Shown piece by piece: positions 1 to 7,691 of a stretch of DNA of 64,000 bases. The number at the start of each line of letters is the position of its first letter. Position 1 is the first letter of the stretch. Made by a program: the position numbers and the translations under genes. The stretch is from Nocardioides luteus. GTDB lineage: Bacteria; Actinomycetota; Actinomycetes; Propionibacteriales; Nocardioidaceae. Location of the stretch: assembly GCF_000960475.2 (NCBI RefSeq), contig NZ_JZDQ02000032.1:16738-80737 (forward strand), in the 5' to 3' direction. The notes under the pieces were generated by a model. The model worked only from the letters and a program-made list of their open reading frames with translations. It had not been told where the DNA came from and did no database searches.

Positions 1-700
1 CGCTCGGCACCGGCTCGGCAGGCAGCACGGAGTAGCCGCCGTTGCGCTTCACGTGCGGACGGAGCGCGTCGTCGGACTCGCTGAACTGCCACATGTAGGC
101 GTTCTCGGTGTCCTTGCCGCGGAAGTAGACGCCGAGGGCTCCGCCGATGTCGGAGGCGGTGAACTCGATCGTGTAATCGGTCCACTCCGCGCCCAGCTCG
201 GGGGTCTCCGCCCCGATCCAGTCCGCCGACCACGCCTCCTTCCCGAGTCCGGTGGCGAACGTCGCCGGTTCGCTCCACGCGGACGCGACGTCCTCGTCGT
301 CCCAGACCCGCACCGACCACACGTAGTCCGTGCGCGGCTTCAGCGCGGGCCCGGCGTAGCGGACGTCGACGGACTGCCCGGACCTCACCTTCCGGCTGTC
401 CCACACGTCGGGCGCGGAGAGCCGCCGCTCCGACGTGGCGACCCGGATCTGGTACGCCTTCTGGGTCACTCCGCGGCGGTCGGAGTCGAGCTGCCAGCCC
501 AGGGCGGGGGCGGTCGTCGCGATGCCGAGGGGATCGACGAGCGCGTTGGTCCGCAGCTCGTCGACCACCGGGACGGAGCCGCCCGTGGCGAGCGCCGTCG
601 GTGCGACGGCGCCAGCGGCGCCGGCTGCGATTGGGGAAAGCGCGGGGGAGAGGGCTACGGCGAGGGTGGCCGTGATCAGTCCGGCGATGTGATGACGCAC
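1..700 (-). CDS. alpha-L-rhamnosidase, N-terminal part (runs off window)
   Basis: Reading the minus strand from a GTG at 700 gives 233 residues that leave the window open. The start is preceded by AGGAG six bases upstream. The first ~33 residues are a Sec-type signal peptide (VRHHIAGLITATLAVAL, then Ala/Pro-rich). They are followed by an Ig-like fold with the run LRTNALVDPLGI, the phrase ALGWQL and later WSADWIGAE, all typical of the N-terminal domains of GH78 bacterial alpha-L-rhamnosidases. The (alpha/alpha)6 catalytic domain lies outside the window, so activity cannot be checked. Likely an extracellular enzyme that releases terminal rhamnose from plant glycosides or pectin side chains. It is downstream of the XPB helicase gene on the same strand but probably has its own promoter, given the operator-like site at 725. 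Confidence 0.82.
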   Translation of the reverse strand, partial: MRHHIAGLITATLAVALSPALSPIAAGAAGAVAPTALATGGSVPVVDELRTNALVDPLGIATTAPALGWQLDSDRRGVTQKAYQIRVATSERRLSAPDVWDSRKVRSGQSVDVRYAGPALKPRTDYVWSVRVWDDEDVASAWSEPATFATGLGKEAWSADWIGAETPELGAEWTDYTIEFTASDIGGALGVYFRGKDTENAYMWQFSESDDALRPHVKRNGGYSVLPAEPVPS

Positions 701-724
701 GCGGAACTCCTGAAGTCGAGGAAT

Positions 725-736
725 TGAAACGCTTCA
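725..736. promoter_or_regulatory. LacI-family operator-like palindrome upstream of the rhamnosidase
   Basis: TGAAACGCTTCA is a 12-base near-palindrome (half-sites TGAAAC and TGAAGC) with the central CG typical of LacI/GalR-family operators. It sits 25 bases upstream of the rhamnosidase GTG start, where a repressor would block transcription. No LacI-family gene is in the window, so the regulator is unknown. Confidence 0.55.
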
Positions 737-812
737 GTGAGTATGGCGCTCGTCACATCCGAACGCAGCGATATGACCGCATCCGGCCACGGCCAACGAT
801 TCAATCCACGGG

Positions 813-2462
813 TCAGGGCGTGAGGTCGCCGAGCGAGTCGGCGTCGACGATCCGGTACGCATAGCCCTGCTCGGCCAGGAATCGCTGGCGGTTCTGGGCG
901 AAGTCGGCGTCGATGGTGTCGCGAGAGACGATCGTGTAGAAGTGCGCGGTCTTGTGGCCGTCGCCGGGGCGCAGCAGGCGGCCGAGGCGCTGGGCCTCCT
1001 CCTGGCGGGAGCCGTAGGCGCCGGAGACCTGGATCGCGACCTCGGCCGAGGGCAGATCGATGGAGAAGTTGGCGACCTTGGAGACGACCAGCAGGTCGAT
1101 CTCGCCGGACCGGAAGGCGTCGAAGAGCCGCTGACGTTCCTTGACCGACGTCTTGCCCTCGATCACCGGGGCATCGAGCGAGGCGGCGATCTCGTCGAGC
1201 TGCTCGAGATACTGGCCGATCACCAGCGTCGGCTTGCCGGCGTGGGAGGCGACGATCTCCTTGACCACGTCGATCTTGTGGTGGGTGCACGAGGCGATCC
1301 GGTAGCGCTCGTCGGGCTCGGCGGTGGCGTAGACGAGCCGTTCGTCTGCGGGCAGGGTCACCCGCACCTCGACGCAGTCCGCCGGGGCGATCCAGCCCTG
1401 CGCCTCGATGTCCTTCCAGGGAGCGTCGTAGCGCTTGGGGCCGATCAGCGAGAACACGTCGCCCTCGCGCCCGTCCTCCCGCACCAGCGTCGCGGTCAGG
1501 CCGAGGCGGCGGCGCGCCTGCAGGTCGGCGGTCATCCGGAAGATCGGGGCGGGCAGGAGGTGGACCTCGTCGTAGACGACCAGGCCCCAGTCGCGGGCGT
1601 CGAGGAGCTCCAGGTGCGGGTAGGCGCCCTTGCGGCGCGTGGTCAGCACCTGGTAGGTGGCGATCGTGACCGGCCGGATCTCCTTGACCGACCCGGAGTA
1701 CTCGCCGATCTCGTCCGGGGTCAGTGAGGTGCGGCGTACGAGCTCGTCCTTCCACTGCCGTGCGGAGACGGTGTTGGTGACGAGGATCAGCGTGGTCGCC
1801 TGGGCGTGCGCCATGGCCGCGGCGCCGACCAGCGTCTTGCCCGCGCCGCAGGGCAGCACGACGACCCCGGAGCCGCCGTGCCAGAACGACTCGGCCGCCT
1901 CCGACTGGTAGGGGCGCAACGACCAGTCGGCGGTGTCCAGCGCGATCGGGTGCGCCTCGCCGTCGACGTACCCCGCGTAGTCCTCGGCCGGCCAGCCGAG
2001 CTTGAGCAGCGCCTGCTTGAGGTTGCCGCGCTCGGAGGGATGGACGACGACGGTGTCCTCGTCGACCCGCTCGCCCAGCATCCCGGCGACCTTCTTCGCC
2101 CGGATCACCTCCTCGAGCACCGCACGGTCGGAGGAGGCCAGCACCAGCCCGTTGACCGGGTTCTTCTCGAGCCGGAGGCGGCCGTAGCGGGCCATCGTCT
2201 CGGCGACATCGACCAGCAGGGAGTGGGGGACGGGATAGCGGGAGTACTCCAGCAGCGTGTCCACCACCTGCTCGGCGTCGTGGCCGGCCGCCCGCGCGTT
2301 CCACAGCCCCAACGGGGTCAGCCGGTAGGTGTGGATGTGCTCCGGCGACCGCTCCAGCTCGGCGAACGGCGCGATCGCCTTGCGGCACTCACCTGCCCGG
2401 GCATGGTCGACCTCGAGCAGCAGCGTCTTGTCCGACTGGACGATCAGGGGGCCGTCGTTCAC
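813..2462 (-). CDS. XPB/Ssl2-type DNA repair helicase
   Basis: 549 residues, matching the length of actinobacterial XPB (mycobacterial Rv0861c, ercc3). Order: N-terminal helicase-associated DNA-binding region (about 1-110), then RecA-like domain 1 with Walker A PCGAGKT near 204-210, DEVH near 298-301, GLTAT near 321-325 and the XPB-specific RED triplet near 328-330, then RecA-like domain 2 with QRLGRLLRP motif VI near the end. The family is a 3'-5' ATP-dependent DNA helicase; its bacterial repair role is incompletely defined. It lies just downstream of the helicase-associated gene at 2533-4779, the same order as Rv0862c-Rv0861c, suggesting cotranscription, with a hairpin between the two. Confidence 0.93.
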   Translation of the reverse strand: MNDGPLIVQSDKTLLLEVDHARAGECRKAIAPFAELERSPEHIHTYRLTPLGLWNARAAGHDAEQVVDTLLEYSRYPVPHSLLVDVAETMARYGRLRLEKNPVNGLVLASSDRAVLEEVIRAKKVAGMLGERVDEDTVVVHPSERGNLKQALLKLGWPAEDYAGYVDGEAHPIALDTADWSLRPYQSEAAESFWHGGSGVVVLPCGAGKTLVGAAAMAHAQATTLILVTNTVSARQWKDELVRRTSLTPDEIGEYSGSVKEIRPVTIATYQVLTTRRKGAYPHLELLDARDWGLVVYDEVHLLPAPIFRMTADLQARRRLGLTATLVREDGREGDVFSLIGPKRYDAPWKDIEAQGWIAPADCVEVRVTLPADERLVYATAEPDERYRIASCTHHKIDVVKEIVASHAGKPTLVIGQYLEQLDEIAASLDAPVIEGKTSVKERQRLFDAFRSGEIDLLVVSKVANFSIDLPSAEVAIQVSGAYGSRQEEAQRLGRLLRPGDGHKTAHFYTIVSRDTIDADFAQNRQRFLAEQGYAYRIVDADSLGDLTP

Positions 2463-2492
2463 CGGACCAGCCTACGGGCGGACCCTCGCTGG

Positions 2493-2540
2493 GGTCGTGA
2501 AGCCGAGAGTGACCCAGAGACCACTCTCAGCTTCACGACC
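2493..2540 (-). terminator. 18-bp stem hairpin between the two helicase genes
   Basis: Two 18-base arms (2493-2510 and 2523-2540) match at 17 of 18 positions around a 12-base loop. The upstream arm covers the stop codon of the 748-residue protein gene. No T-run follows, so it may be an actinobacterial tailless terminator, an attenuator or an RNA-stability element separating that gene from the XPB gene. Confidence 0.5.
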
Positions 2541-4779
2541 CCGGCCGGACGCTCCTGATCCGGGACAGCGCGAAGGAACGTACGTCGTCCTCGACCCGGG
2601 CCGCGAGGGAGCCGCCGTCGATGCCCACGGGCTCGACACGGGCCTCACCGGCGACCCCGCGGCCGTCGACGTAGGAGAGCACCACCTGCTCCCCGGCATC
2701 GATGGCCTCGTGGAGGATCGCCATCGTGGAGGCCGGCTCGGGCGGGGACGGGCGCGAGGCGGCGGTCTCGTCGCCGGCCTTGATGCGCGCCGCTACCGCG
2801 GTCGCGCGCACGGTGAGATGGGCCTCCTGGGCGCCCGCCGGACGCTGCGCGTTGCGGGCCTTGGCGCGCTTGGCGTCGGGTCGCGCGACGTGGACCGACC
2901 CGTCGGGCGCCTCGACGACCGGGGCCAGGCCGAGCTCGCGCAGCCGGGGAAGGAGCGAGTCGAGGGCGACGGTGCTGACGACCACGGTCGGGGCCAGCCG
3001 CCGCAGCCCGAGCGACTCGGCCGCCGGATGGGCCAGCAGCTCAGCCAGTGCCGCCTCGTCGTCGCTGCGCAGGTAGGCCGCGGCGAACCCGACCCGGATG
3101 GTCCCGAAGGTACGCGCGGTGTCGTCGACAAGATAGGTCAGCGCCTGCGGGACCGGGGTGCGGGAGGCGGCGGCGAGGAAGGTGTGGATCTCGGTGGCGG
3201 TCCAGCCGCGGTCCATCGCCCGTCGCACGGACTCCTTGGTGAACCGGTAGACCGTCGCCCCGCCGTGGGACTCCACGGTCGCCACGACCGCCAGGGTGCG
3301 CGCCAGCGCGGGCTCCAGCGGCCCCGGAGCGACCGCGGTCAGATCGCCCTGCAGCAGCACGTGGTCGACCGGCTCCGGCAGCAGCCCGGCCAGGACCGGG
3401 ACCGGGTCCTCGCCCGCCACCAACGCCCGCCCGTACGCCGCCAGCCCCCCGAACGCAGTCAGCCCGAGGGTTTCCGCCTCGGTGAGTGTCCAGGCCACCA
3501 GCGACTCGCGGGACTCGGTGCGAGTGCGCGGCCGGCGCGGCCGCTCCCAGGCGAGCCGGGCGACGACCGCGGCGGGACCGGTGCCGGCGGCGAGGACCTC
3601 ACCGTCCGGCATCTCCGCCAGCAGACCCAGCGTCAGCCGGCGCGTCTCCACGGCCGAGGCGCCGGCCAGATCGGGCGCCAGCGCGTTCCACGTCTTCCCG
3701 GCCGGGTCGCGCTGACCGACCAGCCCGGGGAGGCGCGGGGAGGCGAGCCAGGCACCGGCCACGTGCGACCAGCGGGCGGCCAGAGGCTGCTGCAGCCACT
3801 GGTCGAAGAGCTCGGTCGGCATCCACGACGGGTCACCCTCCTCGTCGGTGCCGAGCGCCAGCAGCCCCGAGGTCCAGGCGACCTCGATCAGCAGCGCCGC
3901 GGTGGGCTCGGCGACGTGGAGCCGCTCGGCGGTCGCCTTCAGGTCGCGCACGGTCAGGCCCGTGCCGCCGCGCAGCGACCTCGGCGGCGTGGCGCTCCAG
4001 GCGTCGAGGAGCAGCTCGAGGTTGCGTACGAGCTCGAAGGCGGCGCCCGCGGCCGCCCGGTCGACCAGCGACGAGGCCCGCGACGAGGTCGGCAGGGGCG
4101 GCGGGACGTCCACCGGGGCCGGCGTGGTCCGCCCGCCGCGCAGCGCGAGCCCGACCTCGCCGGGCAGGATCAGCATGCCGTCCTCCGAGGAGACCAGCAG
4201 CCCGTGGGCGATCAGCTCCTCCGCCGGTCCGGCGGCCTCGTCCACCGTGACGCGCGTGCGCGCGCGGGATGAAGATGCCTGCCCGCCGCCGGCGTCGACG
4301 GCCTCCAGCATCGCGCGGGCCTCGGCGGAGACAGCGGCCAGGCGGCGTACGGCTTCTTCCTGGTCAGCGGCGAAAGGCTGCAGCCCGGAGGTGCCCGGGG
4401 AACCCCGCAGCAGGGCTGCGACCCCGGTCACGGCCCGCAGGCCGCCGAGGGAGTGCCAGACCAGGCCGGTGTCCTCCAGATGAGAAAGTGCCCGTGTCGC
4501 GGCGGCCACATCGGCGTTCACCATGGAAGATAAGTGGGCTTTGGTGGTTTGATTCGCGAGGACAACGGCATCGAGCACGATCAGCTCGAGATGGTTAAGG
4601 TCATCCAACGCATAGTGCAAGGATGTGCGAGTGGCTGCTCGGGCGGCGAGTTGGCCGGAGTCATGAGGGGACGGCGTGGCGAGATCAGGACGTGCAAGAA
4701 GCAGGCGTGTGATGCGCTCTGTAGGCCAAGAGCGCAACTGGTCTGCAAGAGAGCGGAAGCCTGTGTCCATCGGCATCAC
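2533..4779 (-). CDS. helicase-associated (XPB/Ssl2-like, Helicase_C_3) protein
   Basis: 748 residues, alanine/leucine-rich, starting with a clustered GTG-ATG-CCG-ATG (4779, 4776 or 4770 could be the start; a GGGA box precedes the first). The N-terminal RSWPTERITRLLLARPDL and the overall composition resemble the mycobacterial Rv0862c family, annotated as helicase C-terminal or XPB/Ssl2-like helicase DNA-binding proteins. No Walker motifs are visible, so it is probably not an ATPase itself. The conserved pairing with XPB suggests a DNA-binding or regulatory partner. The C-terminal ~70 residues (around LSYVDGRGVAGEARVEP) resemble the WYL fold seen at the ends of such proteins; this is inference. 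Confidence 0.8.
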   Translation of the reverse strand: MMPMDTGFRSLADQLRSWPTERITRLLLARPDLATPSPHDSGQLAARAATRTSLHYALDDLNHLELIVLDAVVLANQTTKAHLSSMVNADVAAATRALSHLEDTGLVWHSLGGLRAVTGVAALLRGSPGTSGLQPFAADQEEAVRRLAAVSAEARAMLEAVDAGGGQASSSRARTRVTVDEAAGPAEELIAHGLLVSSEDGMLILPGEVGLALRGGRTTPAPVDVPPPLPTSSRASSLVDRAAAGAAFELVRNLELLLDAWSATPPRSLRGGTGLTVRDLKATAERLHVAEPTAALLIEVAWTSGLLALGTDEEGDPSWMPTELFDQWLQQPLAARWSHVAGAWLASPRLPGLVGQRDPAGKTWNALAPDLAGASAVETRRLTLGLLAEMPDGEVLAAGTGPAAVVARLAWERPRRPRTRTESRESLVAWTLTEAETLGLTAFGGLAAYGRALVAGEDPVPVLAGLLPEPVDHVLLQGDLTAVAPGPLEPALARTLAVVATVESHGGATVYRFTKESVRRAMDRGWTATEIHTFLAAASRTPVPQALTYLVDDTARTFGTIRVGFAAAYLRSDDEAALAELLAHPAAESLGLRRLAPTVVVSTVALDSLLPRLRELGLAPVVEAPDGSVHVARPDAKRAKARNAQRPAGAQEAHLTVRATAVAARIKAGDETAASRPSPPEPASTMAILHEAIDAGEQVVLSYVDGRGVAGEARVEPVGIDGGSLAARVEDDVRSFALSRIRSVRPGS

Positions 4780-4805
4780 GCTATCCCGGCAGGCCTAGGA
4801 GCGAG

Positions 4806-5633
4806 ATGTCCAGGAAAGTAGTGATCGCGCACGGGGCCGCGACCGATGTCGGCCAGGTGCGGAAGGTCAACGAGGACTCCCATGTGGCCGAGCCACCGGT
4901 CTTCGTCGTAGCCGACGGCATGGGCGGCCACGACGGTGGTGACATCGCCAGCGAGATGGTGATCCAGGAGTTCGCCAAGCTCGGCGGCACCCATTACGTG
5001 TCCGAGTCCGGCAGCCAGGCGATGGTCGAGGCGCTCCAGGCGGCCCAGGACCGGATCGTGGCCTTCGCGCTCGAGCAGCGCTCGCGCGGGGCCTCGGACT
5101 ACCAGTCCGGCACGACCTGCGCCGCGGCTCTGATCGCCGACGGCGGAAGCAGCCCGTTGTGGATCCTGCTCAACGTCGGCGACTCGCGCATCTACCGATA
5201 CTTCGACGGTACGTTGAGCCAGCTCAGCCGCGACCACAGCCTGGTCCAGGAGCTGGTCGACTCCGGGCAGATCACGCCCGAGCAGGCCGAGCACCACCCG
5301 GAGCGCAACGTGGTGACCAGGGCGCTGGGCGGCATGGCCCCCGCCGTCCCTGACATCTTCCAGGTGACGCTGCCGGTCGGCGCCCGGCTGATGCTCTGCT
5401 CGGACGGCGTGAGCGGAATGATCTCGGATGCTGAGATCGCCGACATCCTCGCCGCGGAGGAGACCGACGCGCGGGACACGGCCGAGAAGCTCGTCGCCGC
5501 CGCGGTCGAAGCGGGTGGCCGGGACAACGCCACCGCGATCGTGGTGGATGTGATGGGATTGACCGAGGAAAACCCGTATGACTCGGAGCAACAAAGGGTG
5601 AGTATGGAGCAGAAGCTAGGAGTGCTGCCATGA
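4806..5633 (+). CDS. PP2C-family serine/threonine protein phosphatase
   Basis: 275 residues. Metal-binding PP2C motifs are present: NEDS near the N-terminus, ADGMGGHDGGD, then LNVGDSRIYR, SRDHS, LCSDGVSGM and the C-terminal GGRDNATAIVVDV. It is soluble, lacking the transmembrane extension of PstP. The family is a Mn/Mg-dependent phosphatase that reverses Hanks-type kinase phosphorylation. The stop overlaps the start of the FHA gene by four bases (ATGA), so the two are translationally coupled. FHA domains bind phosphothreonine, which supports one phospho-signalling module. No kinase is encoded here. It is divergent from the helicase-associated gene with only 26 bases between, so promoters must be short or overlap. 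Confidence 0.93.
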   Translation: MSRKVVIAHGAATDVGQVRKVNEDSHVAEPPVFVVADGMGGHDGGDIASEMVIQEFAKLGGTHYVSESGSQAMVEALQAAQDRIVAFALEQRSRGASDYQSGTTCAAALIADGGSSPLWILLNVGDSRIYRYFDGTLSQLSRDHSLVQELVDSGQITPEQAEHHPERNVVTRALGGMAPAVPDIFQVTLPVGARLMLCSDGVSGMISDAEIADILAAEETDARDTAEKLVAAAVEAGGRDNATAIVVDVMGLTEENPYDSEQQRVSMEQKLGVLP

Positions 5634-7561
5634 GTGAGTCAGCAACCATCGCAAGCACGTCCTACACGCCGGGCACGTGGTTCGGCATCATCGGTGAGAG
5701 CGCCACGGTGCTGCTCCCGCCCTCGGAGAAGAGCCGCGCGGGCGCCCTGTGGGCGCTCGTCGACGACGGCGCCGGGTTCGACGAGGTGCTCGACGCGCTC
5801 GTCGCGACCGGGCTGAGCTCGTTGCCGGGCTTCGTCCTCATCGCCGGGGACGTGACGCCTGACGGCGGCAGCGTACGCACGGTCGTGCGCGGTCCTTCCG
5901 TGGTCTCGTTCGAGGCCGGCGAGGGTGCCGTCGAGGTCGACGGCTCGTCGTCGAAGACCTGGGTCGAGCGCACCCTCGAGGGCGTCACCCGGATGTCCGT
6001 CTCGCTCGGCGAGGAGGGCGCGACCGGTGAGCCGCTGACCGCGCTCGGTGGCCTGCTGCGGGTCTCGGGACTCGAGGTCCCACCGCCGGCCCCGGAGTCC
6101 GCCCACGACGACTCGCCGGAGAGCCGCGCCGGTTTCGTACCCGCCCCGGTGGCGGTCGAGGAGGGTTCCGACGACAGCGTCGACGAGCCCGCACCGGCCG
6201 ACCCGCTCACCGATCCTCTTCCCGAGGAGAGCTACGCCGACTCCGCCGACGACCTCGGCTCCGCCGAGGAGCCGGGTCTCGACGAGGACGAGCCGGCTGC
6301 GGCTCCGCCCTCGCTCTCGGTCGTGCCGCCGATCCCGGTCTCGGGTGACCTCCCGGGTCTCGGGGCGGAGTCCGACGCCGAGCCGGAGGCGGACTTCGGT
6401 CAGGACTCCGACTACGACGCCGGCTCCGAGCCGGACGAGCCGATCTCGGTCAACCGTGGCGAGGAGTCCGGCGAGGCGTCGGCGCCGCGCCACGACGACC
6501 TGACCGAGCCGGCCGAGGCCGAGCAGGCCGAGGCGTTGGAGACGCCGGCCGCGTCCGAGGACGTCGCTGACGAGCAGGGCCTCCCCGAGCCGACCGGCCC
6601 CGGCGGCTATGAGGACGACTACGCCAGCGACGAGCACGCCGCTGCCGTGGCCTCGTCCTTCGGGCCGTCCGCGGTCTCCCCGGAGCCCGTCGACCCCGAC
6701 GTCGCCTCCGACGCCGAGACCGAGGTCCTCCCGGCCGTCGACGAGCAGTCCTACGAGGAGCGGGAGCCCTTCGACGGTCCCGAGTCCTTCGAGGAGCCCG
6801 AGTCCGCCCAGGCGCCCGACTTCGGCCCGCCGTCGATGCCGCCCCCGCCGCCGCTGACGACGCCTCCGCCGCCCCCGGTGGACGCTCCGCCGGCTCCCTA
6901 CGGGGACGCGCCGGCCGAGGGCCTGATCGATGCCGCGCCGATCGACGGCCCGCCGGCCGACGCGCCGGTGACCGAGATCCCGCCCGCACCTCCGGCACCT
7001 CCGGCACCTCCGGCGTTCCCGGCCCCGCCCGCGCCGCCGGCCCCGCCCGTGGCGCCGATCCCCGAGGCTCACGACGGCCCGGTCTGGGAGGAGCCCAACC
7101 CCGATGAGGACGACCACGACGGTCTGACCCGCATCGGCGTGGGCGAGGACCTGAACGCCGGTCTCGCCGGGATCCCCGGCCAGCCCGAGGCACCCAAGGT
7201 GACCGCCTACCCGGTCGCGCGGCTGGAGTTCTCCAGCGGCGACCGCGTCGAGGTCGACCGGGTCGTCCTCGTCGGCCGTGCCCCCGAGGCCAGCCGGTTC
7301 ACGCCCACCGAGCAGCCGATGCTGGTGACCGTGCCGAGCCCTCACCAGGAGATCTCCTCGACCCACTGCGAGATCCGTCCCGGTGCCGGTGTCGACCACG
7401 GCGCTGCGGTGGTCACCGACCTCGGCTCGACCAACGGCACCGTGCTGGTCCAGCCCGGGCTCGGCCCGGAGGACCTGCGTCCTGGCGTACCGGTCCAGCT
7501 GATGCCCGGCGCCGTCATCGACCTCGGTGACAGTCTGACGATCCGGGTGACCAACCCGTGA
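5630..7561 (+). CDS. FHA domain protein with long acidic/proline-rich linker
   Basis: 643 residues. About 1-160 is a folded region of unknown function. About 160-510 is a low-complexity linker rich in Asp, Glu, Pro and Ser, with a run of Pro-Ala-Pro repeats near 445-470. The last ~100 residues are an FHA domain showing LVGR, the STH of the SxxH motif and DLGSTNGT. FHA domains bind phosphothreonine peptides. No membrane segment or signal peptide is visible, so it should be cytoplasmic, docking phosphorylated partners regulated by the PP2C upstream. The proline-rich stretch is GC-extreme but in frame. Function beyond phosphopeptide binding is unknown. Confidence 0.87.
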   Translation: MSESATIASTSYTPGTWFGIIGESATVLLPPSEKSRAGALWALVDDGAGFDEVLDALVATGLSSLPGFVLIAGDVTPDGGSVRTVVRGPSVVSFEAGEGAVEVDGSSSKTWVERTLEGVTRMSVSLGEEGATGEPLTALGGLLRVSGLEVPPPAPESAHDDSPESRAGFVPAPVAVEEGSDDSVDEPAPADPLTDPLPEESYADSADDLGSAEEPGLDEDEPAAAPPSLSVVPPIPVSGDLPGLGAESDAEPEADFGQDSDYDAGSEPDEPISVNRGEESGEASAPRHDDLTEPAEAEQAEALETPAASEDVADEQGLPEPTGPGGYEDDYASDEHAAAVASSFGPSAVSPEPVDPDVASDAETEVLPAVDEQSYEEREPFDGPESFEEPESAQAPDFGPPSMPPPPPLTTPPPPPVDAPPAPYGDAPAEGLIDAAPIDGPPADAPVTEIPPAPPAPPAPPAFPAPPAPPAPPVAPIPEAHDGPVWEEPNPDEDDHDGLTRIGVGEDLNAGLAGIPGQPEAPKVTAYPVARLEFSSGDRVEVDRVVLVGRAPEASRFTPTEQPMLVTVPSPHQEISSTHCEIRPGAGVDHGAAVVTDLGSTNGTVLVQPGLGPEDLRPGVPVQLMPGAVIDLGDSLTIRVTNP

Positions 7562-7573
7562 CCGAACGGCTTT

Positions 7574-7614
7574 CGCTCATGTCGCCGCTCTCCTCGGAGG
7601 CGGCGGCATGAGCG
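7574..7614 (+). terminator. hairpin after the FHA gene that contains a ribosome-site copy
   Basis: CGCTCATG at 7574-7581 pairs with CATGAGCG at 7607-7614, and inner CGCCGC/GCGGCG segments extend the stem. It starts 12 bases after the FHA stop. It could be an intercistronic terminator, but its downstream arm contains the GGAGG and ATG of a 27-codon ORF. Confidence 0.45.
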
Positions 7615-7691
7615 AGCGCCAGCGAGCGGCAATGGGCCTCAGGTCGTCGCCTCCGTATTCTTTGCTTCTTCCTACGGAGGCGGCGGCATGA
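7608..7691 (+). CDS. 27-codon leader ORF coupled to the RDD-FHA gene
   Basis: ATG at 7608 opens a 27-codon frame (MSERQRAAMGLRSS... ending TEAAA). Its TGA overlaps the ATG of the RDD-FHA gene (ATGA, 7688-7691). It has its own GGAGG with the same spacing as the downstream gene: CGGAGGCGGCGGCATGAGCG occurs at both 7595-7614 and 7675-7694. The peptide resembles nothing I know. A ribosome finishing this ORF would run through the hairpin at 7648-7682 that hides the ribosome site of the next gene. This may be a translational-coupling leader or a chance result of a duplicated start region. Confidence 0.4.
   Translation: MSERQRAAMGLRSSPPYSLLLPTEAAA
7648..7682 (+). promoter_or_regulatory. hairpin sequestering the RDD-FHA ribosome-binding site
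   Basis: CGCCTCCGTA (7648-7657) pairs perfectly with TACGGAGGCG (7673-7682) around a 15-base pyrimidine-rich loop; wobble pairs extend the stem by about four. The GGAGG Shine-Dalgarno (7676-7680) lies entirely in the stem, six bases before the ATG at 7688, so translation would need the stem opened. Confidence 0.5.

Noticed and set aside
6961..7050. Tandem CCGGCACCT-like repeats as a mobile or regulatory repeat
   Set aside because: They encode the in-frame Pro-Ala linker of the FHA protein; simple coding low complexity.
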